Shown here: piece after piece, positions 1-9,173 of the stretch | Layout: the number at the start of each line of letters is the position of its first letter | Position numbering within the stretch: the first letter of the stretch is position 1 | NCBI GenBank assembly: GCA_030295235.1 | Contig: AP026148.1 | Span: forward strand, 558,001-622,000 | Reading direction: 5' to 3' | From: Fistulifera solaris | Taxonomy: Eukaryota > Bacillariophyta > Bacillariophyceae > Naviculales > Stauroneidaceae | Length of the DNA: 64,000 nt | The notes under the pieces: model-generated | The model's input: only the letters and a program-made list of their open reading frames with translations | What the model was told of the DNA's origin: nothing | The model's database searches: none | Position numbers and translations under genes: made by a program

Positions 1-65
1 CAATCACTTGTCACCAAGTCGCTCTGGGAGCATGAAAGATAGTCTCGTTTGGTAGAAAGTCGCAT
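1..65 (-). CDS. HPAHW family C protein, 5' fragment (C0)
   Basis: Only the first 21 codons are inside the window; the gene continues left of base 1. The residues from MRLSTKRDYLSCSQSD onward match C1 (3642-4427) and C2 (7776-8555) exactly, and the start codon is the complement of 63-65. It shows that at least one more array unit lies outside the window. Confidence 0.85.
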   Translation of the reverse strand, partial: MRLSTKRDYLSCSQSDLVTSD

Positions 66-681
66 TTTGATTCAAAATAGATGAAACAACAAGGATTTTG
101 GTAATTGGGGTTGTTTTTGTGCGCTTTGCTGCTGCGCTGCTGCGGACCGATGGGCGGATGGACGGACGTATACGTGTACCACTAAGATATTGTAGTGGGA
201 TGCACGTCATTTGTTGGGTAGCGCTCCGATTTATTATGTACACTGTCTTGCAGAGTTAGTTAGTTAAAAGGAAGAAAAAAATACGCCGCACCGCAAATAA
301 TAATACACTCCCCAGCTAGACTAGGTCTAGACTAGTTGATGGGTACCTGTTAACGTTCCATTAAGAATGTCAATCTTGATATCGACATTTGCATTGTCAG
401 CAGCTTCGAAGTGCGAATGAATAGTTTCTAGCTTCTAAGGTAGTTTGTAGTCGAATGAATAGTCCGTTCACCGGAATGCCACTTGACCAATCCTATAGAG
501 TAAACGCAATGAATATACTATAGACTAATATTTTCAAAACAATTTCTAATTACTTGATATGATGTGGATGAAATTTAATGTCTTAAATGGATCGCAATGA
601 AAACGACAACGCAAATAACTACGACGATAACGATTGATTACAAAACACAACGCAGAGAGCAAACACAACGACTCCAGCTCG
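66..681 (-). promoter_or_regulatory. C0 upstream region and A1 downstream region
   Basis: Spacer between the divergent 5' end of C0 and the 3' end of A1. Bases 66-124 are the leader cassette: on the minus strand it reads GCGCACAAAAACAACCCC, then a TTACCAAAATCC block, then the palindrome ATTTTGAATCAAAAT (64-78) that runs into the ATG. A GC-rich CTG/CGG patch (125-165) follows. A short imperfect palindrome, CTAGACTAGGTCTAGACTAG, lies at 316-335. I see no gene in the rest. Confidence 0.6.
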
Positions 682-1449
682 TCACACTTCAACAGGATCA
701 TCTTGGATCAGTTCTTCGGCAATGGATGTATTGTATTTACGCGCATAAAATTCCAGGACGCCGTAATATTCTTCAAAGGACACGAAACCAGGTACCTTCA
801 TGTCGCGAGGAAGGGTTGGAAGGATTTCACGCACAAACGAACGAAAATGGGCTGGATGGACCAACTTGCCCTCGTGATTTGGATAGAACATCTCTTCCTC
901 TAGTGCATTTTCAATGCAGTGCTTGCTGTCTTCATACTGCTGCTCCTTTAGGCTCTTCTCCTTCTTGGTACTCTTGACGCCATACAAGGAACGCTTCTCG
1001 TCTTCCGTCAACGACTGATGGCTTTGAATGGGTACAACAGTCACATGCTGTGCGAAAGTGACACGACGAGTGGGAGGACTGAAAAAGTCGTCAAGAGCGG
1101 CGTCATAATCACAAGCGAAACACAACGCTTGTCGACCGGGGACCGCAGCAACGCCAGGGCAACCTTCCGCTGCCAGATAGTCATATTCCGGTGCTTCGGA
1201 CAGCAGCTCCTCACCACAAGGACGAGAATTATCAATATCCCAGACAATGATACGATTAGGATTGCGAGGGACACTTTCCGGAGCAGCAGCTTCACGGTCA
1301 AACGCTACGACATCATCTCCGGCGTCGTGGCGAGAACGGAATGCAGCCAACAGCTTGCGGAAAGGACGAATCGTTTGTCGACGCTTTTCCATTGTCTTCT
1401 GATGACTTTTGTTACGTCGAAGGTAGTTAAAACGGCAAGAAACTTTCAT
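682..1449 (-). CDS. HPAHW family A protein (A1)
   Basis: Intact 255-aa protein of unknown function. The N-terminus is very basic (residues 1-40, with RR, KRR and RKLL clusters) and could act in nuclear localisation or nucleic-acid binding. A Trp-Asp-Ile-Asp stretch sits near 70-73. The family core follows: RRVTF at 128-132, SLTEDEKRSLYG at 146-157, a basic/acidic helical stretch at 160-187, KLVHPAHF at 195-202, and a Tyr-rich tail (EEYYGVLEFYARKY) at 226-239. It has no signal peptide or membrane segment. The RRVTF motif resembles the RVxF docking site for protein phosphatase 1; that is inference. The family is known to me only as a diatom-style uncharacterised protein. The other-strand ORFs here are shadows. 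Confidence 0.85.
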   Translation of the reverse strand: MKVSCRFNYLRRNKSHQKTMEKRRQTIRPFRKLLAAFRSRHDAGDDVVAFDREAAAPESVPRNPNRIIVWDIDNSRPCGEELLSEAPEYDYLAAEGCPGVAAVPGRQALCFACDYDAALDDFFSPPTRRVTFAQHVTVVPIQSHQSLTEDEKRSLYGVKSTKKEKSLKEQQYEDSKHCIENALEEEMFYPNHEGKLVHPAHFRSFVREILPTLPRDMKVPGFVSFEEYYGVLEFYARKYNTSIAEELIQDDPVEV

Positions 1450-1808
1450 GTTTAGTTCAGAATTGATAAATCAATAAAGATATCGGTAAAATGGGGTGTT
1501 TTTTTTTTTGTGTGATTGAGAATAATAAGCATACGTTGCTGCTGCGGGCTGCGGAGTGTGGACTATGTCTTAGCGGTAACGATACTGAGAGATTATGTAT
1601 ACCAAGTCGAATGCAACAGGTTACGCTTTACCTGGTACAATAGCGCTACCTGGTATGTTCACACCAGAAAATAGGCAGTAATACGGAGTTCAATCAGCTT
1701 CTATTACTAGGCAAATAATAGGAAACAGAAACAAGCTGCAATAAGATGTCGCTTTGTAGCTATAACTGTTTTTAAGCTTGCTCTCACCAAGTTATACCAA
1801 GAATTTTT

Positions 1809-1952
1809 AAGCTTGCATTACCGTCGTTCTCAACGTACTTTTTAGATAAGGAGCGTGCGCCTACGTTTTCAAGACAACGTCGCCCACGCACAGCTACACA
1901 CTAGACAAGCTAAGAAGTCTCTCTTTACAAAATATCATCTACGATTACATCA
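1809..1952. repeat. Nested 145-bp direct repeat, copy 1
   Basis: Starts at AAGCTTGCATTACCGTCG and ends near CGATTACATCA. A nearly identical copy lies at 2047-2191, separated by 94 bp. Unit 2 has only one copy (about 6170-6313), so this is a local duplication specific to unit 1. Confidence 0.9.
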
Positions 1953-2046
1953 AAGCGAAATCAACTTTACAGCTTCAGTTCCTGGCTGATTGATAGACGA
2001 GCAGAAAGAAGCTGCATTTCAGTGCTTTGCGGCTATAAATGTCTCA

Positions 2047-2191
2047 AAGCTTGCATTTACCGTCGTCCTCAACGTACTTTTTAGATAAGGAGCGTGCGCC
2101 TACGTTTTCAAGACAACGTCGCCCACGCACAGCTACACACTAGACAAGCTAAGAAGTCTCTCTTTACAAAATATCATCTACGATTACATCA
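2047..2191. repeat. Nested 145-bp direct repeat, copy 2
   Basis: Second copy of the 1809-1952 repeat, followed by the same ATTATTTCTCATAAC sequence that follows the single copy in unit 2. Copy 2 is therefore in the ancestral position relative to the B gene, and the extra DNA is the stretch before it. Confidence 0.88.
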
Positions 2192-2295
2192 TTATTTCTC
2201 ATAACATCTAAAAAAGAGCAATTGAATCATCACAACACATAGAACGACGAACACTAGAGTAATACTATATGCAACAACAAAGCAACGCTTCTCTT

Positions 2296-3057
2296 TCATC
2301 GACCGGATGATACAAACGCACGATTTGGAAGGACATGATCATAGAAACGCTCGTATTTGAACAAATACTTCTTGTAAGCTTCTACCGACGAGAAACCAGG
2401 TGGTATGGATGTCGGGTCGACGTCAAGGCTGTCAACGATCTCATCCGTGAAAGCACTCCAGTGGGCTGGATGAACCAATTCGCCACAACGATTCCAAAAA
2501 TAGGCGTCTTCTTCCAACACAGTCTCGAGGCATTCATCGCCATACAGACTGCGTTCAAATTCAATCTCCTGACAAATGACATCGCACTCCGCTTGCAAGG
2601 TCTCGAGGTCACGATATAACGAACGCTTTTGCTCGGCTGTAAACAAACAATGATGGGGAATCTCTTTCACCGTCGCAAGATCCGAAGCAAATTGAACACG
2701 ACGAGGCACAGGATGACTGGACGGAGCAATCTTGAGCGAAGAGTGTAACGTCACCGAAGGAGTGCTCGTCTTTAATACTCCCTTTTGAGTCTTGTTCACC
2801 GTCAACAGCGGTTCTTCACGCAATACGGTAAGGGACAGAAGGAAAGAAGAGATTTCATCATCATTGTCGACATCGAAATCACGTGGAAGCAACGATTCCG
2901 CGACACCCGCGTCGCAATCAGAGAGACAGGGAACATCGTCAACATTTTCGGCTTGCAACGACCACAGACGGCTTGTCGGCCGCTGTCGCGTGTCGAAAAT
3001 TGTCTCCAAGGGACTCTTGGAGCATGAAAGGCGGTTTTGTTTGCTGTAAACTTGCAT
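2296..3057 (-). CDS. HPAHW family B protein (B1)
   Basis: Intact 253-aa protein of unknown function. Residues 1-118 are low-complexity, Ser- and Asp-rich, with an acidic patch DVDNDDE (62-68). The family core is RRVQF (119-123), KEIPHHCLFTAEQKRSLYRD (131-150), an amphipathic helix with two EIEFER-type turns (151-170), ELVHPAHW (193-200) and a Tyr-rich KKYLFKYERFYD tail. It begins with ATG directly after the TTTTGAATCAAAATG palindrome. Its first half matches B' (24187-24948), while its second half matches B2, indicating recombination between copies. Confidence 0.85.
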   Translation of the reverse strand: MQVYSKQNRLSCSKSPLETIFDTRQRPTSRLWSLQAENVDDVPCLSDCDAGVAESLLPRDFDVDNDDEISSFLLSLTVLREEPLLTVNKTQKGVLKTSTPSVTLHSSLKIAPSSHPVPRRVQFASDLATVKEIPHHCLFTAEQKRSLYRDLETLQAECDVICQEIEFERSLYGDECLETVLEEDAYFWNRCGELVHPAHWSAFTDEIVDSLDVDPTSIPPGFSSVEAYKKYLFKYERFYDHVLPNRAFVSSGR

Positions 3058-3641
3058 TTTGATTCAAAATAGATGAAACAATGAGGAATTTGGTAAAACG
3101 GGGTTGTTTTGTGCGCTAGAGTGAATACAGTAAAAGGCTTGCTGCGGACTGATCGACGGCTGACGGACCGACTAATTTTCTACGACTGCCCTGGTACAAA
3201 ATCGTGTAAGTAGCTCTCACGTAGAGCTTGTAGACTAACGTTTACTCACGAAGAAACGAGAGCGAGGAGCGAGGACGGATTAAAGCTTTGAAGAGCCTGA
3301 TTTCTTTTTGAAAGATCTCTGATAATTACGAAGTGATTTGAAAGCACAACGCGTATTGTGTGAAAAGTCACCTTGCGCTGCAAGCTTCAACAAAAGACGA
3401 CGATACAATACGATACAATACGGTACGATACACAACAACAAAGACGACGTTACCAAAAAAAACTAAGGAGAGGCAGTTCATAGCTATAAAACTGAATACG
3501 GAGTATTTTTTTTAAGAATCATCTACAATAATCACTACTTAACACTTGACATATAACAAGAGCGGTTGAATCATTTCAAATCGCTACTACGGGGAGCACA
3601 ATACAGGGAAAACGAGACAAAATACGCAGTCGAGAAAACGC
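3058..3641 (-). promoter_or_regulatory. B1 upstream / C1 downstream spacer
   Basis: The leader cassette is at 3058-3116 and the palindrome at 3056-3070. A simple repeat of CGATACAATA-type decamers lies at 3401-3432 and varies between copies of the unit. The 9-mer TACGGAGTA is at 3497-3505. No gene is seen. Confidence 0.55.
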
Positions 3642-4427
3642 TTACGAATCAAGGGATCGAGGATGGAAGACTCTTTTCCGCATGGCGTTGTCAAAGTATT
3701 GCTCATACTTGGACAACTCATCACTTTGCTTGTACTCGTTCAGTGAGGAAAAGCCAACGACGGGAGTATCGAGGGGAAGACTTGGAAGAATTTCATTCAC
3801 ATACACGAGCCAGTGTGCTGGATGGACTAACTCTCCAAGATGGTTGCGGAAGAAACACCCTTCTTCCAGCGCATCAGCGGCGCCGCAAAGACGTAAACGA
3901 CGCTCAAACCTGATCACCAGGCAAATTTCATCCTTCTCTGCCTGCAACGCACGCTTGTCGCGATACAACGAACGCTTTTCCTCGGCCGTCAACGAATTAT
4001 GATGGGGAATCTCCTTGACAGTGTAGAAACCGGGCACAAATTGTACACGGCGAGACGCACGATGATTTTCAAGAAAAGAACTGCTTGAAGAGCCACGAGA
4101 CGAAGTGACATTCAACGAAAGCAGCGCCTGAACAGTGCTCTGTGCCCACGCGGCGTTCTCGTTCTCGCAAATCCACGACTGCATCTCTTCACGCGATTCC
4201 GCAAACGAAAGAATGAACGACATCTCGTTATCAGGAATCAATTCACAAGGAACGGAATCGGAGAGGAAGGGGACATCATCATCATTGTCGTCTCGAAAGT
4301 CGACAGGTGATCGAAGAGAAGCGAACAACGACTGAACAGGGCCTTCCGTGCGCTGCCGCTTGCAATCACTTGTCACCAAGTCGCTCTGGGAGCATGAAAG
4401 ATAGTCTCGTTTGGTAGAAAGTCGCAT
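3642..4427 (-). CDS. HPAHW family C protein (C1)
   Basis: Intact 261-aa protein of unknown function. It has a Ser/Asp-rich N-terminal half with an acidic DDNDDD run (46-51), a Ser-rich patch RGSSSSSF (111-118), then the core RRVQF (126-130), SLTAEEKRSLYRD (145-157), a charged helix to about 178, GELVHPAHW (198-206) and a Tyr-rich tail. The C-terminus ends HPRSLDS. In C2 and C' one extra G near the 3' end changes the last residues to HPSIP, so the tail is not under tight constraint. Confidence 0.85.
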   Translation of the reverse strand: MRLSTKRDYLSCSQSDLVTSDCKRQRTEGPVQSLFASLRSPVDFRDDNDDDVPFLSDSVPCELIPDNEMSFILSFAESREEMQSWICENENAAWAQSTVQALLSLNVTSSRGSSSSSFLENHRASRRVQFVPGFYTVKEIPHHNSLTAEEKRSLYRDKRALQAEKDEICLVIRFERRLRLCGAADALEEGCFFRNHLGELVHPAHWLVYVNEILPSLPLDTPVVGFSSLNEYKQSDELSKYEQYFDNAMRKRVFHPRSLDS

Positions 4428-5042
4428 TTTGATTCAAAATAGATGAAACAACAAGGATTTTGGTAATTGGGGTTGTTTTTGTGCGCTTTGCTGCTGCGCT
4501 GCTGCGGACCGATGGGCGGATGGACGGACGTATACGTGTACCACTAAGATATTGTAGTGGGATGCACGTCATTTGTTGGGTAGCGCTCCGATTTATTATG
4601 TACACTGTCTTGCAGAGTTAGTTAGTTAAAAGGAAGAAAAAATACGCCGCACCGCAAATAATAATACACTCCCCAGCTAGACTAGGTCTAGACTAGTTGA
4701 TGGGTACCTGTTAACGTTCCATTAAGAATGTCAATCTTGATATCGACATTTGCATTGTCAGCAGCTTCGAAGTGCGAATGAATAGTTTCTAGCTTCTAAG
4801 GTAGTTTGTAGTCGAATGAATAGTCCGTTCACCGGAATGCCACTTGACCAATCCTATAGAGTAAACGCAATGAATATACTATAGACTAATATTTTCAAAA
4901 CAATTTCTAATTACTTGATATGATGTGGATGAAATTTAATGTCTTAAATGGATCGCAATGAAAACGACAACGCAAATAACTACGACGATAACGATTGATT
5001 ACAAAACACAACGCAGAGAGCAAACACAACGACTCCAGCTCG
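4428..5042 (-). promoter_or_regulatory. C1 upstream / A2 downstream spacer
   Basis: Second copy of the 66-681 spacer, with the leader cassette at 4428-4486 and the palindrome at 4426-4440. It carries the same CTG-rich patch and CTAGACTAG-type palindrome. No gene is seen. Confidence 0.55.
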
Positions 5043-5810
5043 TCACACTTCAACAGGATCATCTTGGATCAGTTCTTCGGCAATGGATGTATTGTATTTA
5101 CGCGCATAAAATTCCAGGACGCCGTAATATTCTTCAAAGGACACGAAACCAGGTACCTTCATGTCGCGAGGAAGGGTTGGAAGGACTTCACGCACAAACG
5201 AACGAAAATGGGCTGGATGGACCAACTTGCCCTCGTGATTTGGATAGAACATCTCTTCCTCTAGTGCATTTTCAATGCAGTGCTTGCTGTCTTCATATTG
5301 CTGCTCCTTTAGGCTCTTCTCCTTCTTGGTACTCTTGACGCCATACAAGGAACGCTTCTCGTCTTCCGTCAACGACTGATGGCTTTGAATGGGTACAACA
5401 GTCACATGCTGTGCGAAAGTGACACGACGAGTGGGAGGACTGAAAAAGTCGTCAAGAGCGGCGTCATAATCACAAGCGAAACACAACGCTTGTCGACCGG
5501 GGACCGCAGCAACGCCAGGGCAACCTTCCGCTGCCAGATAGTCATATTCCGGTGCTTCGGACAGCAGCTCCCCACCACGAGGACGAGAATTATCAATATC
5601 CCAGACAATGATACGATAAGGATTGCGAGGGACACTTTCCGGAGCAGCAGCTTCACGGTCAAACGATACAACATCATCTCCGGCGTCGTGGCGAGAACGG
5701 AATGCAGCCAACAGCTTGCGGAAAGGACGAATCGTTTGTCGACGCTTTTCCATTGTCTTCTGATGACTTTTGGGACGTCGAAGGTAGTTAAAACGGCAAG
5801 AAACTTTCAT
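5043..5810 (-). CDS. HPAHW family A protein (A2)
   Basis: Intact 255-aa copy of A1. The frame is open upstream to 5915, but the ATG at 5810 is used because it sits at the same position after the leader cassette as in A1 and A3. Differences include RRPKSHQ (N to P), VVSFDRE, RNPYRI, SRPRGGE and REVLPT. The Tyr in RNPYRI is shared with the inverted A' copy and not with A1 or A3. The core motifs RRVTF, LTEDEKRSLYG and LVHPAHF are unchanged. Confidence 0.85.
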   Translation of the reverse strand: MKVSCRFNYLRRPKSHQKTMEKRRQTIRPFRKLLAAFRSRHDAGDDVVSFDREAAAPESVPRNPYRIIVWDIDNSRPRGGELLSEAPEYDYLAAEGCPGVAAVPGRQALCFACDYDAALDDFFSPPTRRVTFAQHVTVVPIQSHQSLTEDEKRSLYGVKSTKKEKSLKEQQYEDSKHCIENALEEEMFYPNHEGKLVHPAHFRSFVREVLPTLPRDMKVPGFVSFEEYYGVLEFYARKYNTSIAEELIQDDPVEV

Positions 5811-6418
5811 GATTGGTGCAGAATTGATGAAACAATAAAGATATCGGTAAAATGGGGTGTTTTTTTGTGTGAGAATAATAAAGCATACCAGGTACGTTGC
5901 TGCTGCGGGCTGCAAAGTGTGGACTATGTCTTAGTGGTAACGATACTGAGAGATTATGTATACCAAGTCGAATGCAACAGGTTACGCTTTACCTGGTACA
6001 ATAGCGCTACCTGGTATGTTCACACCAGAAAATAGGCAGTAATACGGAGTTCAATCAGCTTCTATTACTAGGCAAATAATAGGAAACAGAAACAAGCTGC
6101 AATAAGATGTTGCTTTGTAGCTATAACTGTTTTTAAGCTTGCTCTCACCAAGTTATACCAAGAATTTTTAAGCTTGCATTACCGTCGTCCTCAACGTACT
6201 TTTTTAGATAAGGAGCGTGCGCCTACGTTTTCAAGACAACGTCGCCCACGCACAGCTACACACTAGACAAGCTAAGAAGTCTCTCTTTACAAAATATCAT
6301 CTACGATTACATCATTATTTCTCATAACATCTAAAAAAGAGCAATTGAATCATCACAACACATAGAACGACGAACACTAGAGTAATACTATATGCAACAA
6401 CAAAGCAACGCTTCTCTT
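5811..6418 (-). promoter_or_regulatory. A2 upstream / B2 downstream spacer
   Basis: A-type leader cassette at 5811-5872. TACCWGGTA palindromes occur at 5886-5894, 5990-5998 and 6008-6016; the first of these is absent from unit 1. One copy of the 145-bp element lies at about 6170-6313. No gene is seen. Confidence 0.55.
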
Positions 6419-7180
6419 TCATCGACCGGATGATACAAACGCACGATTTGGAAGGACATGATCATAGAAACGCTCGTATTTGAACAAATACTTCTTGTAA
6501 GCTTCTACCGACGAGAAACCAGGTGGTATGGATGTCGGGTCGACGTCAAGGCTGTCAACGATCTCATCCGTGAAAGCACTCCAGTGGGCTGGATGAACCA
6601 ATTCGCCACAACGATTCCAAAAATAGGCGTCTTCTTCCAACACAGTCTCGAGGCATTCATCGCCATACAGACTGCGTTCAAATTCAATCTCCTGACAAAT
6701 GACATCGCACTCCGCTTGCAAGGTCTCGAGGTCACGATATAACGAACGCTTTTGCTCGGCTGTAAACAAACAATGATGGGGAATCTCTTTCACCGTCGTA
6801 AGATCCGAAGCAAATCGAACACGACGAGGCACAGGATGACTGGATGGAGCAATCTTGCGCGAAGAGTGTAACGTCACCGAAGGAGTGCTCGTCTTTAATA
6901 CTCCCTTTTGAGTCTTGTTCACCGTCAACAGCGGTTCTTCACGCAATACGGTAAGGGACAGAAGGAAAGAAGAGATTTCATCATCATTGTCGACATCGAA
7001 ATCACGTGGAAGCAACGATTCCGCGACACCCGCGTCGCAATCAGTGAGACAGGGAACATCGTCAACATTTTCGGCTTGCAACGACCACAGAGGGCTTGTC
7101 AGTCGCTGTAGCGTGTCGAAAATCGTCTCCGAGGGACTCTTGGAGCATGAAAGGTGGTTTTGTTTGCTGTAAACTTGCAT
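6419..7180 (-). CDS. HPAHW family B protein (B2)
   Basis: Intact 253-aa copy of B. The N-terminal segment (NHLSC, SPSETIFDTLQRLTSPLW) matches the dispersed B'' at 51567-52328, whereas from about residue 128 onward (TVKEIPHHCLF, AECDVI, AYFWNRC) it is the same as B1. Core motifs are RRVRF (119-123), TAEQKRSLYRD and GELVHPAHW. The mosaic fits gene conversion with another locus. Confidence 0.85.
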   Translation of the reverse strand: MQVYSKQNHLSCSKSPSETIFDTLQRLTSPLWSLQAENVDDVPCLTDCDAGVAESLLPRDFDVDNDDEISSFLLSLTVLREEPLLTVNKTQKGVLKTSTPSVTLHSSRKIAPSSHPVPRRVRFASDLTTVKEIPHHCLFTAEQKRSLYRDLETLQAECDVICQEIEFERSLYGDECLETVLEEDAYFWNRCGELVHPAHWSAFTDEIVDSLDVDPTSIPPGFSSVEAYKKYLFKYERFYDHVLPNRAFVSSGR

Positions 7181-7775
7181 TTTGATTCAAAATAGATGAA
7201 ACAATGAGGAATTTGGTAAAACGGGGTTGTTTTGTGCGCTAGAGTGAATACAGTAAAAGGCTTGCTGCGGACTGATCGACGGCTGACGGACCGACTAATT
7301 TTCTACGACTGCCCTGGTACAAAATCGTGTAAGTAGCTCTCACGTAGAGCTTGTAGACTAACGTTTACTCACGAAGAAACGAGAGCGAGGAGCGAGGACG
7401 GATTAAAGCTTTGAAGAGCCTGATTTCTTTTTGAAAGATCTCTGATAATTACGAAGTGATTTGAAAGCACAACGCGTATTGTGTGAAAAGTCACCTTGCG
7501 CTGCAAGCTTCAACAAAAGACGACGATACAATACGATACGATACCATACCTTACGATACACAACAACAAAGACGACGTTACCAAGAAAACTAAGGAGAGG
7601 CAGTTCATAGCTATAAAACTGAATACGGAGTATTTTTTTTAAGAATCATCTACAATAATCACTACTTAAAACTTGACATATAACAAGAGCGGTTGAATCG
7701 TTTCAAATCGCTACTACGGGGAGCACAATACAGGGAAAACGAGACAAAATACGCAGTCGAGAAAACGCTTACGAA
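7181..7775 (-). promoter_or_regulatory. B2 upstream / C2 downstream spacer
   Basis: Leader cassette at 7181-7239, a CGATACAATA/CGATACCATA simple repeat near 7523-7556 that differs in sequence from unit 1, and TACGGAGTA at 7624-7632. No gene is seen. Confidence 0.55.
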
Positions 7776-8555
7776 TCAAGGGATCGAGGGATGGAAGACT
7801 CTTTTCCGCATGGCGTTGTCAAAGTATTGCTCATACTTGGACAACTCATCACTTTGCTTGTACTCGTTCAGTGAGGAAAAGCCAACGACGGGAGTATCGA
7901 GGGGAAGACTTGGAAGAATTTCATTCACATACACGAGCCAGTGTGCTGGATGGACTAACTCTCCAAGATGGTTGCGGAAGAAACACCCTTCTTCCAGCGC
8001 ATCAGCGGCGCCGCAAAGACGTAAACGACGCTCAAACCTGATCTCCAGGCAGATCTCATCCTTCTCTGCCTGCAACGCACGCTTGTCGCGATACAACGAA
8101 CGCTTTTCCTCGGCCGTCAACGAATTATGATGGGGAATCTCCTTGACAGTGTAGAAACCGGGCACAAATTGTACACGGCGAGACGCACGATGATTTTCAA
8201 GAAAAGAACTGCTTGAAGAGCCACGAGACGAAGTGACATTCAACGAAAGCAGCGCCTGAACAGTGCTCTGTGCCCACGCGGCGTTCTCGTTCTCGCAAAT
8301 CCACGACTGCATCTCTTCACGCGATTCCGCAAACGAAAGAATGAACGACATCTCGTTATCAGGAATCAATTCACAAGGAACGGAATCGGAGAGGAAGGGG
8401 ACATCATCATCATTGTCGTCTCGAAAGTCGACAGGTGATCGAAGAGAAGCGAACAACGACTGAACAGGGCCTTCCGTGCGCTGCCGCTTGCAATCACTTG
8501 TCACCAAGTCGCTCTGGGAGCATGAAAGATAGTCTCGTTTGGTAGAAAGTCGCAT
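7776..8555 (-). CDS. HPAHW family C protein (C2)
   Basis: Intact 259-aa copy of C1. It has EIRFERR where C1 has VIRFERR, and ends HPSIP because of one additional G close to the stop. The same ending occurs in the inverted C' copy. All core motifs are kept. Confidence 0.85.
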   Translation of the reverse strand: MRLSTKRDYLSCSQSDLVTSDCKRQRTEGPVQSLFASLRSPVDFRDDNDDDVPFLSDSVPCELIPDNEMSFILSFAESREEMQSWICENENAAWAQSTVQALLSLNVTSSRGSSSSSFLENHRASRRVQFVPGFYTVKEIPHHNSLTAEEKRSLYRDKRALQAEKDEICLEIRFERRLRLCGAADALEEGCFFRNHLGELVHPAHWLVYVNEILPSLPLDTPVVGFSSLNEYKQSDELSKYEQYFDNAMRKRVFHPSIP

Positions 8556-9173
8556 TTTGATTCAAAATAGATGAAACAACAAGGATTTTGGTAATTGGGG
8601 TTGTTTTTGTGCGCTTTGCTGCTGCGCTGCTGCGGACCGATGGGCGGATGGACGGACGTATACGTGTACCACTAAGATATTGTAGTGGGATGCACGTCAT
8701 TTGTTGGGTAGCGCTCCGATTTATTATGTACACTGTCTTGCAGAGTTAGTTAGTTAAAAGGAAGAAAAAAATACGCCGCACCGCAAATAATAATACACTC
8801 CCCAGCTAGACTAGGTCTCTAGACTAGTTGATGGGTCCCTGTTAACGTTCCATTAAGAATGTCAATCTTGATATCGACATTTGCATTGTCAGCAGCTTCG
8901 AAGTGCGAATGAATAGTTTCTAGCTTCTAAGGTAGTTTGTAGTCGAATGAATAGTCCGTTCACCGGAATGCCACTTGACCAATCCTATAGAGTAAACGCA
9001 ATGAATATACTATAGACTAATATTTTCAAAACAATTTCTAATTACTTGATATGATGTGGATGAAATTTAATGTCTTAAATGGATCGCAATGAAAACGACA
9101 ACGCAAATAACTACGACGATAACGATTGATTACAAAACACAACGCAGAGAGCAAACACAACGACTCCAGCTCG
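8556..9173 (-). promoter_or_regulatory. C2 upstream / A3 downstream spacer
   Basis: Third copy of this spacer; leader cassette at 8556-8614 and palindrome at 8554-8568. The CTAGACTAG-type palindrome near 8807-8830 has a 2-bp CT insertion compared with units 1 and 2. No gene is seen. Confidence 0.55.

Larger units (their letters stand above)
1450..2295 (-). promoter_or_regulatory. A1 upstream / B1 downstream spacer
   Basis: Bases 1450-1513 hold the A version of the leader cassette (CACAAA, CACCCCATTTTACCGAT, TTGATT blocks on the minus strand). A 12-base T run lies near 1500. Two exact TACCTGGTA palindromes occur at 1629-1637 and 1647-1655. The rest holds the 145-bp repeat pair listed separately and no recognisable gene. 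Confidence 0.55.
1..4362 (-). repeat. Tandem unit 1 of the HPAHW three-gene array
   Basis: Unit 1 begins inside the C gene and runs to the same point of the next C gene. It contains the 5' tip of C0, then A1, B1 and most of C1. It is nearly identical to unit 2 (4363-8490) in genes and intergenic DNA alike. It is 234 bp longer than unit 2, which is explained by a nested duplication at 1809-2191. The array is cut by the left edge of the window, so its full copy number is unknown. Confidence 0.93.
4363..8490 (-). repeat. Tandem unit 2 of the HPAHW array
   Basis: Unit of 4128 bp with A2, B2 and C2 in the same order and spacing as unit 1. It differs by scattered substitutions, a few homopolymer-length changes, and lack of the nested duplication. 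Near identity of the intergenic DNA implies recent duplication or ongoing homogenisation. Confidence 0.93.

Noticed and set aside
597-1455. Plus-strand open frames opposite A1 (126, 89 and 145 aa), repeated opposite A2, A3 and A'
   Set aside because: They mirror the minus-strand A gene and recur only because the gene is repeated; no initiation context or independent motif was seen.
2335-3049. Plus-strand open frames opposite B copies
   Set aside because: Same reason: codon-biased reverse-complement shadows of the conserved B gene.
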